Of a stretch of DNA of 64,000 bases, positions 35,301-48,554 are shown piece after piece. The position numbers and the translations under genes are program-made. The notes under the pieces were generated by a model, which was given only the letters and a program-made list of their open reading frames with translations, was not told where the DNA came from and made no database searches. Location: the NCBI GenBank assembly GCA_001695595.3, contig MBPM02000173.1, positions 1 to 64,000 of the forward strand, written 5' to 3'. This DNA is from Plasmopara viticola (Eukaryota > Oomycota > Peronosporomycetes > Peronosporales > Peronosporaceae). Numbering within the stretch: position 1 is the stretch's first letter; the number at the start of each line of letters is the position of its first letter.

Positions 35301-36873
35301 CGCGTCTGCCTATGCTATGTGTGTTTTTCGAAGGCCGTGGGTCGTACAGCGTTTCAAAAAAATCCTAATTTACAAATTTATAGCACCAAAGCGTTTTTGC
35401 TTTTTAAGTAAGATAGATCGTGCTGTTCGATGTCGTGAGACGTCTAAGCTTTAAAATGGTCTAATTTTCTCGAAGGTATGGCACTGACGCGTCTGTGAAG
35501 GTCAACAAAGACGTATTGTGCGGTTTTAAGTGCATCTGAAATCTCAGCATCTTTTAAGGATCGGTAGTTATAAAATGATAGCTCAAGCGCGTTTGTGCAT
35601 GTCCAAGAAGATTAATCGTGCTGTTTCGAGATCGTGAAATGTCTTAGCTCATTAAAAACGATAAACGTTTCTTAAGTAATGGCTCTATCCCGTCTGTAAG
35701 AGTCTGGATAAATAGACCGTACCGTGTTAAGTTCGTGGAACTTCCAGATCTTCAAAATGATCGTTTTCCAAATCTTTATGATTCGACCATGTATGGGATG
35801 ACAAGAGAACAGATGAGACATTTCGAATGCCGTGAGTCGCTTCAGCTCTTCATAAAGATCGTTATTCACTACGCTATGTCTCTAACGCATCTGCGCATGC
35901 CTAAGAAGATACGTTGTGCTGTTCGAAGGCCGTGGGACGTACAGCTTTAAAAGGTCCTTATAATCACAAAAATGACTTTAAAACGATTTTGTTACTCAAG
36001 GAAGATAGATCTTACTTTTCTATAGCCGTGAGATATCCTAGCTTTCTAGCAGTTTATTGTTTTAATGGTATGACATTAACGCGTCTATGTATGTCAACAA
36101 GGACATATTGTGCTGTTTTAAGTCTATGTGACATCGTAGCTGTTCTAAAAGATCAATAATTAAAAAATATAGCTCGAGCGCGTTTGTGGATGTCCAAGAA
36201 ATTTGGTGGTGCTGTTTTGAGGTCTTAAAAGGTCCCAACTCTCTAAGACGATAATTATTCACCGAGTAATGGCTCTATCGCGTCTTTTAACGTCTGGACT
36301 GACAGGCCGAGCTATGTTTAAGCCGATTAACGTCTCTGTCCTTCAAAAGAATCATTAGTCACTAACTTATGGCTTTAACGTCTGCGCATGCCTTAGAAGA
36401 CATATTATGGCCATAAGACTTCTCAGCTTTTGAAATGGATCCTTATCAACAAAGCAATGAATACGAACGAAATTGTGTCTCTCAGAGTAGGAAGACCGTT
36501 CTGTTTTGAGACCGTGATACGTCTCAGTTTTTAAACCGGAAAATTGTTTTTGAAGATTTGGTACTAACGCGTCTATGTATGTGAACAAGGACATATTATG
36601 CTGTTTTGAGTCAATGTGACGCATCAGCTGTTTCAAAAGATCGGCAATCATTTGGTTATGGCTCGAACGTGTCTGAGCGTATCCGATGAAATTGATCGAG
36701 CTGTTTCGAGGCTATTCAAAGAACCAGTTCATCAGAACGAACATTATCCCCAACGTATTGGGTCTATTACGTCATGTATGGTCCGGACTAACAGGTAGTG
36801 CTATGTCAAGACCATGAAACGTCTCGGCTCATCAAAAAGATCATTATTTACGCAGTATTCCGATCGGTCTATT
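32380..36873 (+). repeat. Family-2 satellite, diverged hexamer zone
   Basis: About 45 monomers of about 97 bp, individually well diverged but falling into six recognisable types that follow one another in order. A has ggctctatcgcgtctgtaag and gtctggacagac. B has ggctctaacacg and gcctaagaaaacagatc. C has tctgcgcatgcctt and gacatattgtg. D has aacgcgtttgt and tcaaggaaggtag. E has cgtctatgtatgtcaacaag and tctatgtgacgtctcag. F has ggctcgaacgcatctg, catgtccaag and cagctcttcgagacgat. The order breaks where single monomers are lost (B missing before about 33,100 and about 36,365) or fused (C/E at about 32,825-32,925). One 388-bp segment is duplicated (separate entry). No long HOR is visible. Inference: this is an old ancestral form of the hexamer that was later amplified to the right. 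Confidence 0.85.
33557..34330 (+). repeat. 388-bp tandem duplication in the diverged family-2 zone
   Basis: Two near-identical copies: 33,557-33,944 and 33,945-34,330, each starting gaggctgtggaacacccc. The unit holds the second half of an A monomer, full B, C and D monomers, and the first half of an E monomer. The internal joint near 33,940 fuses E (caatgacatattgt) to A (gttgaggctgtgg), sharing a few bases. The normal remainder of E, F and half of A is absent there. The two copies are far more alike than either is to surrounding monomers of the same type, so this duplication is recent within an old background. Confidence 0.9.
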
Positions 36874-39789
36874 ATGAAAATATGGCATTACTCGTCTACG
36901 TATGTCAACAAGAGCTGTTTAGGTATATGCGACGTCTCATAGGCTTGAAAAGATCAGACATCATAGGGTTTAGCTCGAACGCACCTGCGCATGTCCAAAA
37001 CGACAGAGCATGCTCTTCTGAGGTCGTGAAAGGTCCCAGCTCTTCGAGACGATCATTTTCAATAAGCAAAGAATCTATAGCGTCTGTAAGCGTCTGGATA
37101 GACAGACCGTGCTGTGTTGAGGCCGTGGAACGTTCAGGCTTCTTAAAAGGATCATTATTTACTAATGTATGGTTTTAAGGCATCTGTTCATGCCTTATAA
37201 AACAGATCATACTGTTTCAAGGCCGTGAGTCGCATCAACTCTTGATAAAGATCATTTTCACTTGGTTATGGCTCCGACGTATGCGCATGCTCTAAAAGAC
37301 ACATTGTGCTGTTCAGAGGGCGTAAGACGTTCCAGCGTTTCATAGAGGTCATTACTCCCAAAGTTTTGAATCCAACGCGTTCGTTCTTCTCAAGGTAGGT
37401 TGTGCTATTTGAAGACTGTGAGACGTCTCAATTTTTAACGGTCTATTATTTTTGAAGGTATGACCTTAAGGCCACAATGTATGTGACCGAGGATATTTTG
37501 TGCTGTTTTGAGTCTATTTGACGTCTCAGCTGCTTTGAAGGATCGGTAATCATTAGCTTTCGTCTCGAATTGATTTGCGCATGTCAAAAAATAAAACAAA
37601 GCATGCTTATTTGGGGTCTTGAAAGGTCCAAGCTCTTCGAGACGATCATTATGTTTTCTAGGTAATGGCTCTATCGCGTCTCTAAGCGTCTGGACAGACA
37701 AACTGTGTTGAGGCGATGGGACTACTGGGCTCCTTGTAGGGTCATTATTTACTAAATTTTGGCTCTAACACGTCCGTACGTGCCTAAGAAAACAGGTCAT
37801 ACTGAGGCCGTGAGTCGCTTCGGCTCTAAATAAAAGGTAATTTTCACTCAAATAAGACTATAACGTCTGCGCATACCTTAAAGGCATATTGTGCTGTTCA
37901 CAGGCCGTGAGACATTCCAGCTTTTGAAAGGAATCATTAATTCCAAAGTAATGAAGTAAGCCAGTTTGTTTCTCTCAAGGAAGGTAGATCGTGCTGTTCT
38001 TAGCCTACGAGACGTCACAGTATTCCAATCGGTTTACTAGAAAAAATGCATTCACTCATCAATCAACGAGGATATAAAGTGCTGTTTAAGGTCTATGTGA
38101 CGTCTCAGCTGCTTGAAAAGATCGGACATTTCGGGTTTAGCTCGAACGCACCTGCGCATGTCCAAAAAGACAGAGCATGCTCTTCTGAGGTCGTGAAAGG
38201 TCTCAGCTCTTCGAGACGATCATTATTCATTCAGCAATGAATTTATCGCGTCTGTAAGCGTCTGGACAGACAGACCGTGATGTGTTGAGGCCGTGGAACG
38301 TATAGGCTTCTTAATAGGATCATTATATACTAACGTATGGCTCTAATTTGTCTTTACATGCCTAAAAAAACAGATCATACTGTTCCAAGGCCGTGAGTCG
38401 CATCAACTCTTGATAAAGATCATTTTCACTTGATTATGGCTCCGACGTATACGCATGCCTTAAAAGACATATTGTGCTGTTCAGAGGGCGTAAGACGTTC
38501 CAGCGTTTCAATGAGATCATTACTCCCAAAGTTTGAATTCAACGCGTTCGTGCTTCTCAAGGTAGGTTGTGCTATTTGAAGACTGTGAGACGTCACAATT
38601 TTAACGGTCTGTTATTTTTGAAGGTATGACCTTAAGGCCTCAATGTATATAATCGAGGATATATTGTGCTGTATTGAGTCTATGTGACGACTCAGCTGCT
38701 TTGTAGAATCGATAATCTTCTGTTCGGCACAAACGCATTTGCGCATGTCCAAGGAAGCAAATCGTGATATTTTGAGCTCGTGAAAAGTCTCAGCTCTTCG
38801 AGACGATCATTGTTCCCTTAGTAATGGCTCTATCGCGCCTCTTTAGAGTCTGGGTGGACAGACCATGCTGTCTTGAGGCGTTGAAGCGTCTCAGCTCCTC
38901 AAAAGAAGATTATTTTTAAAGTTATGGCTCTAACATGTCTGTACGTGCCTTACAAAACAGATCGTACCATTGTAAGGACGTGAGTCGCTTTAACTCTCGA
39001 TTAAGATCATTTGACTTAGTTATGCCTCCAACGTCTGCGCATGCTTAAAAAGACATATTGTGCTTTTCAGAGGCCGTGAGACATTCTACCTCTTAAAGAG
39101 ATCCTTTTCCCCGAAGCTATTCCTCCAACAATTGTGTTTCTCAAGGAAAGGTGTGCTATTTTAAGGCCGTGAGACGCCTTAATTTCTTTAACGGTTTATT
39201 ATTCATAAAGATATGGCACTAACGTGTCTTTGTAAGTCAACAAGGATATATTGTGCTGTTTTGAGTCTTTTGGGCGTCTCAGCTTTTTAAGGATCGGTAA
39301 TATTTTTTGTCCCGAACGCATCTGCGCATGTCCAAATAGAACAAAGCATGCTTATTTGAGGTCGTGAAAGGTCCCATCTCTTCGAGACGATCATTCTTTT
39401 CTTAGTAATGGCTCTATCGCGTCTCTAAGCGTCTGGACAGACAGATTGTGCTGTGTTGAGGCGTTGGGACTTCCGGGTTCCTCGAAGGGTCATTATTTTT
39501 TATATTTTGGCTCGAACACATTTGTACGTGCCCAAGAAAACTGATCATATTGTTCCGAGGCCGTGAGTCGCTTCGGCTCTTGAAAGAGATAATTTTCATT
39601 TAAATATGGCTTCAATGTCTGCGCATGCCTTAAAGGCATATTGTGCTGTTCAAAGGCCGAGAGACGTTCCAGCTTTTAAAAGGAATCATTAATCCCAAAG
39701 TTATGAATCTAATATGCTTGTTCTTCTCAAGGAAGGTAATCATGCTTTTCTGAGCCCACGAGACGTCACAGTATTCCAATCGGTATATT
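36874..39789 (+). repeat. Family-2 HOR copy 1, five hexamers (about 2.92 kb)
   Basis: First and most diverged copy of the large HOR. The five E-type monomers that mark its hexamers start at 36,874, 37,460, 38,046, 38,626 and 39,213. The five are distinguishable: E1 has atggcatt with ctcgtct, E2 has ccttaaggccacaatg, E3 has ttcactcatcaatcaac, E4 has ccttaaggcctcaatg, and E5 has gtgtctttgtaagtcaac. E1 here differs from later copies (cattactcgtctacgtatg). Just upstream, an A monomer ending gatcattatttac is fused to the tail of a D monomer (cagtattccgatcgg), which marks the array's entry point. This gradient fits an array edge. Confidence 0.88.
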
Positions 39790-42710
39790 ATGAAAATATG
39801 GCATTCACTCGTCTATGTATGTCAACAAGAGCTGTATAAATATATGCGACGTCTCAGCTGCTTGAAAATATCAGACATCATAGGGTTTAGCTTGAACGCA
39901 TCTGCGCATGTCCAAAAAGACAGAGCATGCTCTTCTGAGGTCGTGAAAGGTGTCAGCTCTTCGAGACGATCATTATTCATTCAGCAATGAATTTATCGCG
40001 TCTGTAAGCGTCTGGACAGACAGACCGTGCTGTGTTGAGGCCGTGGAATGTTCAGGCTTCTTTATAGGATCATTATTTACTAATGTATGGTTTTAAGGCG
40101 TCTGTTCATGCCTCATAAAACAGATCATACTGTTTCAAGGCCGTGAGTCGCATCAACTCTTGATAGAGATCATTTTCACTTGGTTATGGCTCCGACGTAT
40201 GCGCATGCCTTAAAAGACACATTGTGCTGTTCAGAGGGCGTAAGACGTTCCAGCGTTTCAAAGAGATCATTACTCCCAAAGTTTTGAATCCAACGCGTTC
40301 GTTCTTCTCAAGGTAGGTTGTGCTATTTGAAGACTGTGAGACGTCTCAATTTTTAACGGTCTATTATTTTTGAAGATATGACCTTAAGGCCACAATGTAT
40401 GTAACCGAGGATATTTTGTGCTGTTTTGAGTCTATATGACGTCTCAGCTGCTTTGAAGGATCGGTAATCATTAGCTTTTGTCTCGAATTGATTTGCGCAT
40501 GTCAAAAAATAAAACAAAGCATGCTTATTTGGGGTCTTGAAAGGTCCAAGCTCTTTGAGACGATCATTATGTTTTCTAGGTAATGGCTCTATCGCGTCTC
40601 TAAGCGTCTGGACAGACAAACCGTGCTGTGTTGAGGCGATGGGACTACTGGGCTCCTTGTAGGGTCATTATTTACTAAATTTTGGCTCTAACACGTCTGT
40701 ACGTGCCTAAGAAAACAGATCATACTGAGGCCGTGAGTCGCTTCGGCTCTAAATAAAAAGGTAATTTTCACTCAAATAAGACTATAACGTCTGCGCATGC
40801 CTTAAAGGCATATTGTGCTGTTCACAGGCCGTGAGACATTCCAGCTTTTGAAAGGAATCATTAATTCCAAAGTAATGAAGTAAGCCAGTTTGTTTCTCTC
40901 AAGGAAGGTAGATCGTGCTAATCTTAGCCTACGAGACGTCACAGTATTCCAATCGGTTTACTAGAAAAAATGACATTCACTCATCAATCAACGAGGATAT
41001 AAAGTGCTGTTGAAGGTCTATGTGACGTCTCAGCTGCTTGAAAATATCAGACATTTTCGGGTTTAGCTCGAACGCACCTGCGCATGTCCAAAAAGACAGA
41101 GCATGCTCTTCTGAGGTCGTGAAAGGTCTCAGCTCTTCGAGACGATCATTATTCATTCAGCAATGAACTTATCGCGTCTGTAAGCGTCTGGACAGACAGA
41201 CCGTGATGTGTTGAGGCCGTGGAACGTATAGGCTTCTTAATAGGATCATTATATACTAACGTATGGCTCTAATTTGTCTTTACATGCCTAAAAAACAGAT
41301 CATACTGTTCCAAGGCCGTGAGTCGCATCAACTCTTGATAAAGATCATTTTACTTGATTATGGCTCCGACGTATACGCATGCCTTAAAAGACATATTGTG
41401 CTGTTCAGAGGGCGTAAGACGTTCCAGCGTTTCAAAGAGATCATTACTCCCAAAGTTTGAATCCAACGCGGTCGTGCTTCTCAAGGTAGGTTGTGCTATT
41501 TGAAGACTGTGAGACGTCACAATTTTTAACGGTCTGTTATTTTTGAAGGTATGACCTTAAGGCCTCAATGTATATAATCGAGGATATATTGTGCTGTTTT
41601 GAGTCTATGTGACGTCTCAGCTGCTTTGAAGAATCGATAATCTTTTGTTCGGCACAAACGCATCTGCGCATGTCCAAGGAAGCAAATCGTGATATTTTGA
41701 GCTCGTGAAAGGTCTCAGCTCTTCGAGACGATCATTGTTCCCTTAGTAATGGCTCTATCGCGCCTCTTTAGAGTCTGGGTGGACAGACCATGCTGTCTTG
41801 AGGCGTTGAAGCGTCTCAGCTCCTCAAAAGAAATTATTTTTAAAGTTATGGCTCTAACATGTCTGTACGTGCCTTACAAAACAGATCGTACCATTGTAAG
41901 GACGTGAGTCGCTTTAACTCTCGATTAAGATCATTTGACTTAGTTATGGCCCAACGTCTGCGCATGCTTAAAAAGACATATTGTGCTTTTCAGAGGCCGT
42001 GAGACATTCTACCTCTTAAAGAGATCCTTTTCCCCGAAGCTATTCCTCCAACATTGTGTTTCTCAAGGAAAGGTGTGCTATTTTAAGGCCGTGAGACGCC
42101 TTAATTTCTTTAACGGTTTATTATTCATAAAGATATGGCACTAACGTGTCTTTGTAAGTCACCAAGGATATATTGTGCTGTTTTGAGTTTTTTGGGCGTC
42201 TCAGCTTTTTTTAAGGATCGGTAATATTTTTTGTCCCGAACGCATCTGCGCATGTCCAAATAGAACAAAGCATGCTTATTTGAGGTCGTGAAAGGTCCCA
42301 TCTCTTCGAGACGATCATTCTTTTCTTAGTAATGGCTCTATCGCGTCTCTAAGCGTCTGGACAGACAGATTGTGCTGTGTTGAGGCGTGGGACTTCCGGG
42401 TTCCTCGAAGGGTCATTATTTTTTATATTTTGGCTCGAACACATTTGTACGTGCCCAAGAAAACTGATCATATTGTTCCGAGGCCGTGAGTCGCTTCGGC
42501 TCTTGAAAGAGATAATTTTCATTTAAATATGGCTTCAATGTCTGCGCATGCCTTAAAGGCATATTGTGCTGTTCAAGGCCGAGAGACGTTCCAGCTTTTA
42601 AAGGAATCATTAATCCAAAGTTATGAATCTAATATGCTTGTTCTTCTCAAGGAAGGTAGATCATGCTTTTCTGAGCCCACGAGACGTCACAGTATTCCAA
42701 TCGGTATATT
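39790..42710 (+). repeat. Family-2 HOR copy 2, five hexamers (2,921 bp)
   Basis: A canonical copy. Hexamers begin at E1 39,790, E2 40,378, E3 40,970, E4 41,551 and E5 42,135, so they measure 588, 592, 581, 584 and 576 bp, about 30 monomers in all. Hexamers 1 and 3 resemble each other (F monomer with gacagagcatgctcttctga, C monomer with gttcagagggcgtaagacg), as do hexamers 2 and 4 (E monomer with gaccttaaggcc). Hexamer 5 stands apart. This implies an older 12-monomer repeat of about 1,170 bp used twice plus one extra hexamer. GC is in the mid 40s by hand count of one monomer. Confidence 0.92.
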
Positions 42711-44461
42711 ATGAAAATATGGCATTCACTCGTCTATGTATGTCAACAAGAGCTGTATAAATATATGCGACGTCTCAGCTGCTTGAAAATATCAGACATC
42801 ATAGGGTTTAGCTCGAACGCATCTGCGCATGTCCAAAAAGACAGAGCATGCTCTTCTGAGGTCGTGAAAGGTGTCAGCTCTTCGAGACGATCATTATTCA
42901 TTCAGCAATGAATTTATCGCGTCTGTAAGCGTCTGGACAGACAGACCGTGCTGTGTTGAGGCCGTGGAACGTTCAGGCTTCTTAATAGGATCATTATTTA
43001 CTAATGTATGGTTTTAAGGCGTCTGTTCATGCCTCATAAAACAGATCATACTGTTTCAAGGCCGTGAGTCGCATCAACTCTTGATAAAGATCATTTTCAC
43101 TTGGTTATGGCTCCGACGTATGCGCATGCCTTAAAAGACACATTGTGCTGTTCAGAGGGCGTAAGACGTTCCAGCGTTTCAATGAGATCATTACTCCCAA
43201 AGTTTGAATCCAACGCGTTCGTTCTTCTCAAGGTAGGTTGTGCTATTTGAAGACTGTGAGACGTCACAATTTTTAACGGTCTGTTATTTTTGAAGGTATG
43301 ACCTTAAGGCCTCAATGTATATAATCGAGGATATATTGTGCTGTTTTGAGTCTATGTGACGTCTCAGCTGCTTTGAAGAATCGATAATCTTTTGTTCGGC
43401 ACAAACGCATCTGCGCATGTCCAAGGAAGCAAATCGTGATATTTTGAGCTCGTGAAAGTCTCAGCTCTTCGAGACGATCATTGTTCCCTTAGTAATGGCT
43501 CTATCGCGCCTCTTTAGAGTCTGGGTGGACAGACCATGCTGTCTTGAGGCGTTGAAGCGTCTCAGCTCCTCAAAAGAAGATTATTTTTAAAGTTATGGCT
43601 CTAACATGTCTGTACGTGCCTTACAAAACAGATCGTACCATTGTAAGGACGTGAGTCGCTTTAACTCTCGATTAAGATCATTTGACTTAGTTATGGCCCC
43701 AACGTCTGCGCATGCTTAAAAAGACATATTGTGCTTTTCAGAGGCCGTGAGACATTCTACCTCTTAAAGAGATCCTTTTCCCCGAAGCTATTCCTCCAAC
43801 AATTGTGTTTCTCAAGGAAAGGTGTGCTATTTTAAGGCCGTGAGACGCCTTAATTTCTTTAACGGTTTATTATTCATAAAGATATGGCACTAACGTGTCT
43901 TTGTAAGTCAACAAGGATATATTGTGCTGTTTTGAGTCTTTTGGGCGTCTCAGCTTTTTTAAGGATCGGTAATATTTTTTGTCCCGAACGCATCTGCGCA
44001 TGTCCAAATAGAACAAAGCATGCTTATTTGAGGTCGTGAAAGGTCCCATCTCTTCGAGACGATCATTCTTTTCTTAGTAATGGCTCTATCGCGTCTCTAA
44101 GCGTCTGGACAGACAGATTGTGCTGTGTTGAGGCGTTGGGACTTCCGGGTTCCTCGAAGGGTCATTATTTTTTATATTTTGGCTCGAACACATTTGTACG
44201 TGCCCAAGAAAACTGATCATATTGTTCCGAGGCCGTGAGTCGCTTCGGCTCTTGAAAGAGATAATTTTCATTTAAATATGGCTTCAATGTCTGCGCATGC
44301 CTTAAAGGCATATTGTGCTGTTCAAAGGCCGAGAGACGTTCCAGCTTTTAAAAGGAATCATTAATCCCAAAGTTATGAATCTAATATGCTTGTTCTTCTC
44401 AAGGAAGGTAATCATGCTTTTCTGAGCCCACGAGACGTCACAGTATTCCAATCGGTATATT
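42711..44461 (+). repeat. Family-2 HOR copy 3, short form of three hexamers (1,751 bp)
   Basis: E1 at 42,711 is followed directly by E4 at 43,298 and E5 at 43,884; the E2 and E3 hexamers are absent. The exchange point can be narrowed. The C monomer of hexamer 1 keeps the type-1 marks (cttggttatgg, gacacattg) up to about 43,142, and the type-3 mark tttcaatgag appears at about 43,183. The switch therefore lies in an identical tract of about 40 bp between them. The missing length is one 12-mer step, about 1,170 bp. Confidence 0.92.
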
Positions 44462-47400
44462 ATGAAAATATGGCATTCACTCGTCTATGTATGTCAACAA
44501 GAGCTGTATAAATATATGCGACGTCTCAGCTGCTTGAAAATATCAGACATCATAGGGTTTAGCTCGAACGCATCTGCGCATGTCCAAAAAGACAGAGCAT
44601 GCTCTTCTGAGGTCGTGAAAGGTGTCAGCTCTTCGAGACGATCATTATTCATTCAGCAATGAATTTATCGCGTCTGTAAGCGTCTGGACAGACAGACCGT
44701 GCTGTGTTGAGGCCGTGGAATGTTCAGGCTTCTTATAGGATCATTATTTACTAATGTATGGTTTTAAGGCGTCTGTTCATGCCTCATAAAACAGATCATA
44801 CTGTTTCAAGGCTGTGAGTCGCATCAACTCTTGATAAAGATCATTTTCACTTGGTTATGGCTCCGACGTATGCGCATGCCTTAAAAGACACATTGTGTTG
44901 TTCAGAGGGCGTAAGACGTTCCAGCGTTTCAAAGAGATCATTACTCCCAAAGTTTTGAATCAACGCGTTCGTTCTTGTCAAGTAGGCTATGCTATTTGAA
45001 GACTGTGAGACGTCTCAATTTTTAACGGTCTATTATTTTGAAGATATGACCTTAAGGCCACAATGTATGTAACCGAGGATATTTTGTGCTGTTTTGAGTC
45101 TATATGACGTCTCAGCTGCTTTGAAGGATCGGTAATCATTAGCTTTTGTCTCGAATTGATTTGCGCATGTCAAAAAATAAAACAAAGCATGCTTATTTGG
45201 GGTCTTGAAAGGTCCAAGCTCTTTGAGACGATCATTATGTTTTCTAGGTAATGGCTCTATCGCGTCTCTAAGCGTCTGGACAGACAAACCGTGCTGTGTT
45301 GAGGCGATGGGACTACTGGGCTCCTTGTAGGGTCATTATTTACTAAATTTTGGCTCTAACACGTCTGTACGTGCCTAAGAAAACAGATCATACTGAGGCC
45401 GTGAGTCGCTTCGGCTCTAAATAAAAGGTAATTTTCACTCAAATAAGACTATAACGTCTGCGCATGCCTTAAAGGCATATTGTGCTGTTCACAGGCCGTG
45501 AGACATTCCAGCTTTTGAAAGGAATCATTAATTCCAAAGTAATGAAGTAAGCCAGTTTGTTTCTCTCAAGGAAGGTAGATCGTGCTAATCTTAGCCTACG
45601 AGACGTCACAGTATTCCAATCGGTTTACTAGAAAAAATGACATTCACTCATCAATCAACGAGGATATAAAGTGCTGTTTAAGGTCTATGTGACGTCTCAG
45701 CTGCTTGAAAAGATCGGACATTTTCGGGTTTAGCTCGAACGCACCTGCGCATGTCCAAAAAGACAGAGCATGCTCTTCTGAGGTCGTGAAAGGTCTCAGC
45801 TCTTCGAGACGATCATTATTCATTCAGCAATAAATTTGTCGCGTCTGTAAGCGTCTGGACAGACAGACCGTGATGTGTTGAGGCCGTGGAACGTATAGGC
45901 TTCTTAATAGGATCATTATATACTAACGTATGGCTCTAATTTGTCTTTACATGCCTATAAAACAGATCATACTGTTCAAGGCCGTGAGTCGCATCAACTC
46001 TTGATAAAGATCATTTTCACTTGATTATGGCTCCGACGTATGCGCATGCCTTAAAAGACATATTGTGCTGTTCAGAGGGCGTAAGACGTTCCAGCGTTTC
46101 AAAGAGATCATTACTCCCAAAGTTTTGAATCCAACGCGTTCGTTCTTCTCAAGGTAGGTTGTGCTATTTGAAGACTGTGAGTCGTCACAATTTTTAACGG
46201 TCTATTATTTTTGAAGATATGACCTTAAGGCCACAATGTATGTAACCGAGGATATTTTGTGCTGTTTTGAGTCTATATGACGTCTCAGCTGCTTTGAAGG
46301 ATCATAATCATTAGCTTTCGTCTCGAATTGATTTGCGCATGTCAAAAAATAAACAAAGCATGCTTATTTGGGGTCTTGAAAGGTCCAAGCTCTTTGAGAC
46401 GATCATTATGTTTTCTAGGTAATGGCTCTATCGCGTCTCTAAGCGTCTGGACAGACAAACCGTGCTGTGTTGAGGCGATGGGACTACTGGGCTCCTTGTA
46501 GGGTCATTATTTACTAAATTTTGGCTCTAACACGTCTGTACGTGCCTAAGAAAACAGATCATACTGAGGCCGTGAGTCGCTTCGGCTCCAAATAAATAGG
46601 TAATTTTCACTTAAATAAGACTATAACGTCTGCGCATGCCTTAAAGGCATATTGTGCTGTTCACAGGCCGTGAGACATTCCAGCTTTTGAAAGGAATCAT
46701 TAATTCCAAAGTAATGAAATAAGCCAGTTTGTTTCTCTCAAGGAAGGTAGATCGTGCTGTTCTTAGCCTACGAGACGTCACAGTATTCCAATCGGTTCAC
46801 TTAAAAAATGGCATTCACTCATCAATCAACGAGGATATAAAGTGCTGTTTAAGGTCTATGTGACGTCTCAGCTGCTTGAAAAGATCGGACATTTTCGAGT
46901 TTAGCTCGAACGCACCTGCGCATGTCCAAAAAGACAGAGCATGCTCTTCTGAGGTCGTGAAAGGTCTCAGCTCTTCGAGACGATCATTATTCATTCAGTA
47001 ATGAATTTATCGCGTCTGTAAGCGTCTGGACAGACAGACCGTGATGTGTTGAGGCCGTGGAACGTACAGGCTTCTTAATAGGATCATTATATACTAACGT
47101 ATGGCTCTAATTTGTCTTTACATGCCTAAAAAAACAGATCATACTGTTCCAAGGCCGTGGGTCGCATCAACTCTTGATAAAGATCATTTTCACTTGATTA
47201 TGGCTCCGACGTATACGCATGCCTTAAAAGACATATTGTGCTGTTCAGAGGGCGTAAGACGTTCCAGCGTTTCAATGAGATCATTACTCCCAAAGTTTGA
47301 ATCAACGCGTTCGTTCTTCTCAAGGTAGGTTGTGCTATTTGAAGACTGTGAGACGTCACAATTTTTAACGGTCTGTTATTTTTGAAGGTATGACCTTAAG

Positions 47401-48554
47401 GCCTCAATGTATATAATCGAGGATATATGTGCTGTTTTGAGTCTATGTGACGTCTCAGCTGCTTTGAAGAATCGATAATCTTTTGTTCGGCACAAACGCA
47501 TCTGCGCATGTCCAAGGAAGCAAATCGTGATATTTTGAGCTCGTGAAAAGTCTCAGCTCTTCGAGACGATCATTGTTCCCTTAGTAATGGCTCTATCGCG
47601 CCTCTTTAGAGTCTGGGTGGACAGACCATGCTGTCTTGAGGCGTTGAAGCGTCTCAGCTCCTCAAAAGAAGATTATTTTTAAAGTTATGGCTCTAACATG
47701 TCTGTACGTGCCTTACAAAACAGATCGTACCATTGTAAGGACGTGAGTCGCTTTAACTCTCGATTAAGATCATTTGACTTAGTTATGGCCCCAACGTCTG
47801 CGCATGCTTAAAAAGACATATTGTGCTTTTCAGAGGCCGTGAGACATTCTACCTCTTAAAGAGATCCTTTTCCCCGAAGCTATTCCTCCAACAATTGTGT
47901 TTCTCAAGGAAAGGTGTGCTATTTTAAGGCCGTGAGACGCCTTAATTTCTTTAACGGTTTATTATTCATAAAGATATGGCACTAACGTGTCTTTGTAAGT
48001 CAACAAGGATATATTGTGCTGTTTTGAGTCTTTTGGGCGTCTCAGCTGCTTTTAAGGATCGGTAATATTTTTTGTCCCGAACGCATCTGCGCATGTCCAA
48101 ATAGAACAAAGCATGCTTATTTGAGGTCGTGAAAGGTCCCATCTCTTCGAGACGATCATTCTTTTCTTAGTAATGGCTCTATCGCGTCTCTAAGCGTCTG
48201 GACAGACAGATTGTGCTGTGTTGAGGCGTTGGGACTTCCGGGTTCCTCGAAGGGTCATTATTTTTATATTTTGGCTCGAACACATTTGTACGTGCCCAAG
48301 AAAACTGATCATATTGTTCCGAGGCCGTGAGTCGCTTCGGCTCTTGAAAGAGATAATTTTCATTTAAATATGGCTTCAATGTCTGCGCATGCCTTAAAGG
48401 CATATTGTGCTGTTCAAAGGCCGAGAGACGTTCCAGCTTTTAAAAGGAATCATTAATTCCCAAAGTTATGAATCTAATATGCTTGTTCTTCTCAAGGAAG
48501 GTAATCATGCTTTTCTGAGCCCACGAGACGTCACAGTATTCCAATCGGTATATT
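44462..48554 (+). repeat. Family-2 HOR copy 4, long form of seven hexamers (4,093 bp)
   Basis: Hexamer starts: E1 44,462, E2 45,046, E3 45,637, a second E2-type 46,219, a second E3-type 46,808, E4 47,390 and E5 47,976. The E2-E3 pair is duplicated, adding about 1,170 bp to the five-hexamer form. Around 46,020-46,210 the C and D monomers are a mosaic of type-3 marks (cttgattatgg, gacatattg, gtcacaat) and type-1 marks (tttcaaagag, cggtctatt), as expected where a type-3 hexamer was joined to type 2. The second E2 copy has lost a base run (aaggatcataatc) and the open frame of the first. Confidence 0.92.

Noticed and set aside
32380..36873. Transposon or retroelement insertion at the family switch
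   Set aside because: No terminal repeats, poly-A tract, coding remnant or target-site duplication was seen. Every stretch aligns to a satellite monomer.
42711..48554. The short (3-hexamer) and neighbouring long (7-hexamer) HOR as exact reciprocal products of one crossover
   Set aside because: Lengths balance, but the diagnostic bases place the joints about one monomer apart. A single clean crossover is not supported; independent events or later conversion fit better.
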